Assembly (NCBI GenBank): GCA_049657775.1
Contig: JBASNZ010000028.1
Coordinates: 1-6,285 of the forward strand
From: JBASNZ01 sp049657775
Lineage (GTDB): Bacteria; Actinomycetota; Coriobacteriia; Anaerosomatales; Anaerosomataceae
Reading direction: 5' to 3'
Length of the DNA: 6,285 nt
This document shows, piece by piece, positions 5,041-6,285 of this stretch. The notes beneath the pieces were generated by a model that was given only the letters and a program-made list of their open reading frames with translations, was not told where the DNA came from and ran no database searches. The translations under genes and the position numbers were made by a program. Every line of letters starts with the position of its first letter. Within the stretch, counting starts at the first letter, position 1.

Positions 5041-6285
5041 TTACTGACGGCCTCCGAATATCCCGCTGAGTATACCCAAGACGGGGTTGTCCTCGCGCGC
5101 GGCCACCTTGCCATGGATCATGTCGGCCGAGGCCTGGATGAATCCCTCGGTGGCGTCACCATGCTGGTCGTGGCAGCTGGCGCATGTCTTGGTCAGGTTC
5201 GCCTTGTTCACGGACGAGGCCTTGTCGGCAGCTGGCTGGGTGGTATGCGAGCCGTGGCAGTCCCAACATGCGGGAGCATCCGATGCGCCGGCCTTATAGG
5301 CAGCGCCATGGTAGTAGTCGGAGTACGAATCGTAGAAGTCCTGATGGCAGCTGGCGCACATCTTCTCCGCCGATGCGTGGATCGTCTCGCTCGCCTCTTT
5401 GGTGTCGGAGAGCATGATGTCGTGCCCGCCATGGCACGAGCCGCAGGTTGCGGACTTGTAGTTGCCCTTGGCGATCTCCTCGGCGTGTATCGACGTCGCG
5501 TACGCCTTGGCAGCCGCGTCGTGATCGTGACAGGCGCCGCACGCCATACCCGCGTTCACGTACCACAGGTTGGTGGGCTGCTTGACACCATCGAGATAGG
5601 TGAAGTCCGAGTGGCACTGCACGCAGGTGATGTCGCGGTGCGCTGACGCGTCAACGCCGGTCACCTGGTACGACTTGAGCCTGCCATCGACGGTCTTGGT
5701 CAGGTTAGCGTTACCGTGACATGCCTGGCAGCCGTTCTTGACGTCATACGCGAACGGCACTGCCGGGGTCCACTGCACGCCGGTCTTAAGGTGGCAATCG
5801 TTGCAGTCGGCCACGGTATGGCACATCGCGCACTGGGTGTTGGCGCTCTCAAGTGCCGGCGCCACGTGCGGCTTCTCGGCCCAGTCGGCGGTGTGGAACT
5901 TGGGCCGGAGCGGAACGGGTCCCGCCTTGTGGCAGTCGTAGCACTCGCCGCTGGCCATCTCGCCCTGCGGCCCGTGGTTGAGCGCGTGGCAGTTGAAGCA
6001 GTCCTTCATCGTGGGTCGCAGCACACCCTCGGGACGATGCGGGAACTCGGTGTGGCATGAGGTGCAGGCCCACCCGATGTGGTTGCCGTGTGTGAATGTG
6101 ACTGCGAAGTCCTGGGTTTGTGAGATATCGGCATGGCATGGGGTGCACTTGTCCTTGAAGACCTCGCCACCGATGTCGATGGTGACCGCCGAGGAGGCCG
6201 CTGGTACCAGCGCCACCGCAAAGAGGGCCCCCAAGACGATCAGTACACGCGAGACATGCCTGCCGGAGCGTGCCTCTGTTCTCAC
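5041..6285 (-). CDS. Secreted 13-heme c-type cytochrome (start at or just beyond the window edge)
   Basis: At least 414 residues ending in TAA (5043-5041). The first in-window codon is GTG (6285-6283), which could be the start because a basic stretch and signal peptide (RSGRHVSRVLIVLGALFAVA..., cleavage near SSA-VT at 33/34) follow at once. A start further upstream cannot be excluded and no RBS is visible. Thirteen CxxCH motifs are present. Hemes 1-6 (residues 47-165) form the module shared with the downstream cytochrome. Hemes 7-13 form a different half, with repeated CxxCHGxH...CxxCH pairs (CGSCHGGHDI, CWDCHGSHTT) as found in many bis-His electron-carrier cytochromes. The C-terminus (about 395-414, NPVLGILSGIFGGRQ) is non-heme and mildly hydrophobic. 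It is the first gene of the visible operon; its promoter lies outside the window. Confidence 0.9.
   Translation of the reverse strand: MRTEARSGRHVSRVLIVLGALFAVALVPAASSAVTIDIGGEVFKDKCTPCHADISQTQDFAVTFTHGNHIGWACTSCHTEFPHRPEGVLRPTMKDCFNCHALNHGPQGEMASGECYDCHKAGPVPLRPKFHTADWAEKPHVAPALESANTQCAMCHTVADCNDCHLKTGVQWTPAVPFAYDVKNGCQACHGNANLTKTVDGRLKSYQVTGVDASAHRDITCVQCHSDFTYLDGVKQPTNLWYVNAGMACGACHDHDAAAKAYATSIHAEEIAKGNYKSATCGSCHGGHDIMLSDTKEASETIHASAEKMCASCHQDFYDSYSDYYHGAAYKAGASDAPACWDCHGSHTTQPAADKASSVNKANLTKTCASCHDQHGDATEGFIQASADMIHGKVAAREDNPVLGILSGIFGGRQ
5791..6147 (-). repeat. Six-heme module of the 13-heme cytochrome
   Basis: Residues 47-165, from CTPCH to CNDCH. Cys-to-Cys distances are 27, 22, 19, 37 and 9. 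The unit ends, like the other two, in a tight doublet (CAMCHTVADCNDCH). It shows that the two adjacent cytochromes share an ancestor over this part. Confidence 0.88.

Noticed and set aside
3558..5069. Plus-strand open frame of 503 codons
   Set aside because: It is fully antisense to the 20-heme cytochrome; the many His/Val residues come from reading CxxCH codons backwards.
5037..5114. N-terminal extension of the 20-heme cytochrome to an ATG at 5114
   Set aside because: It would overlap the upstream cytochrome by 74 nt and put 26 polar residues before the signal sequence; the ATG at 5036 starts exactly at the signal.
4059..6147. CRISPR-like or tandem DNA repeat array
   Set aside because: Similarity between the three copies is at protein level with diverged bases; there are no short identical repeats with spacers.

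Overview
This is a GC-rich bacterial window with every supported gene on the minus strand. Reading in transcription order (6285 down to 1), it holds two multiheme c-type cytochromes (13 and 20 CxxCH motifs), a membrane-anchored TPR protein and a membrane-anchored NHL beta-propeller protein. These are packed as one operon with gaps of 4, 24 and 26 nt. About 495 nt without a conventional gene follow, then the first 118 codons of a Tat-exported molybdopterin oxidoreductase that looks like a formate dehydrogenase alpha subunit.

The lifestyle suggested is anaerobic respiration with extracytoplasmic electron transfer. High GC, GTG starts at two or three of the five genes and a TTGACA-N17-TAGGCT promoter would fit a deep-branching anaerobic actinobacterium (Coriobacteriia/OPB41-like). 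That assignment is a guess: a cytochrome-rich deltaproteobacterium-type host is not excluded by what is visible.

The region 355-849 is the most unusual part. On the minus strand it contains, in order: a promoter (807-779); an 18-bp near-perfect dyad just after the predicted start (765-748); a leader hairpin (747-714); a compact RNA matching the molybdenum/tungsten-cofactor (Moco/Tuco) riboswitch pattern with an 8-bp P1 (695-596); a 17-codon leader ORF starting at the 3' strand of P1 (596-543); an ATG-AAC-TAA minimal ORF with a well-spaced Shine-Dalgarno (529-521); an intrinsic terminator whose 5' arm overlaps that stop codon (522-471); an 11-nt perfect anti-SD complement with no properly spaced start (450-440); and a perfect 8-bp hairpin (403-384) before the oxidoreductase RBS. 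The Shine-Dalgarno of the minimal ORF is complementary over 8 nt to the aptamer's conserved CGCCUCCC segment. Together this suggests a cofactor-sensing leader that controls a Mo/W enzyme through short-ORF translation and transcription termination.

Working model (inference): the Mo/W enzyme oxidises its substrate, probably formate, outside the membrane. The two large cytochromes could carry electrons outward. The TPR and NHL proteins, both with an N-terminal membrane anchor and their main domain outside, may help assemble or scaffold them. The NHL protein also has a second membrane span and a ~130-residue cytoplasmic tail that weakly resembles a PIN-like fold.
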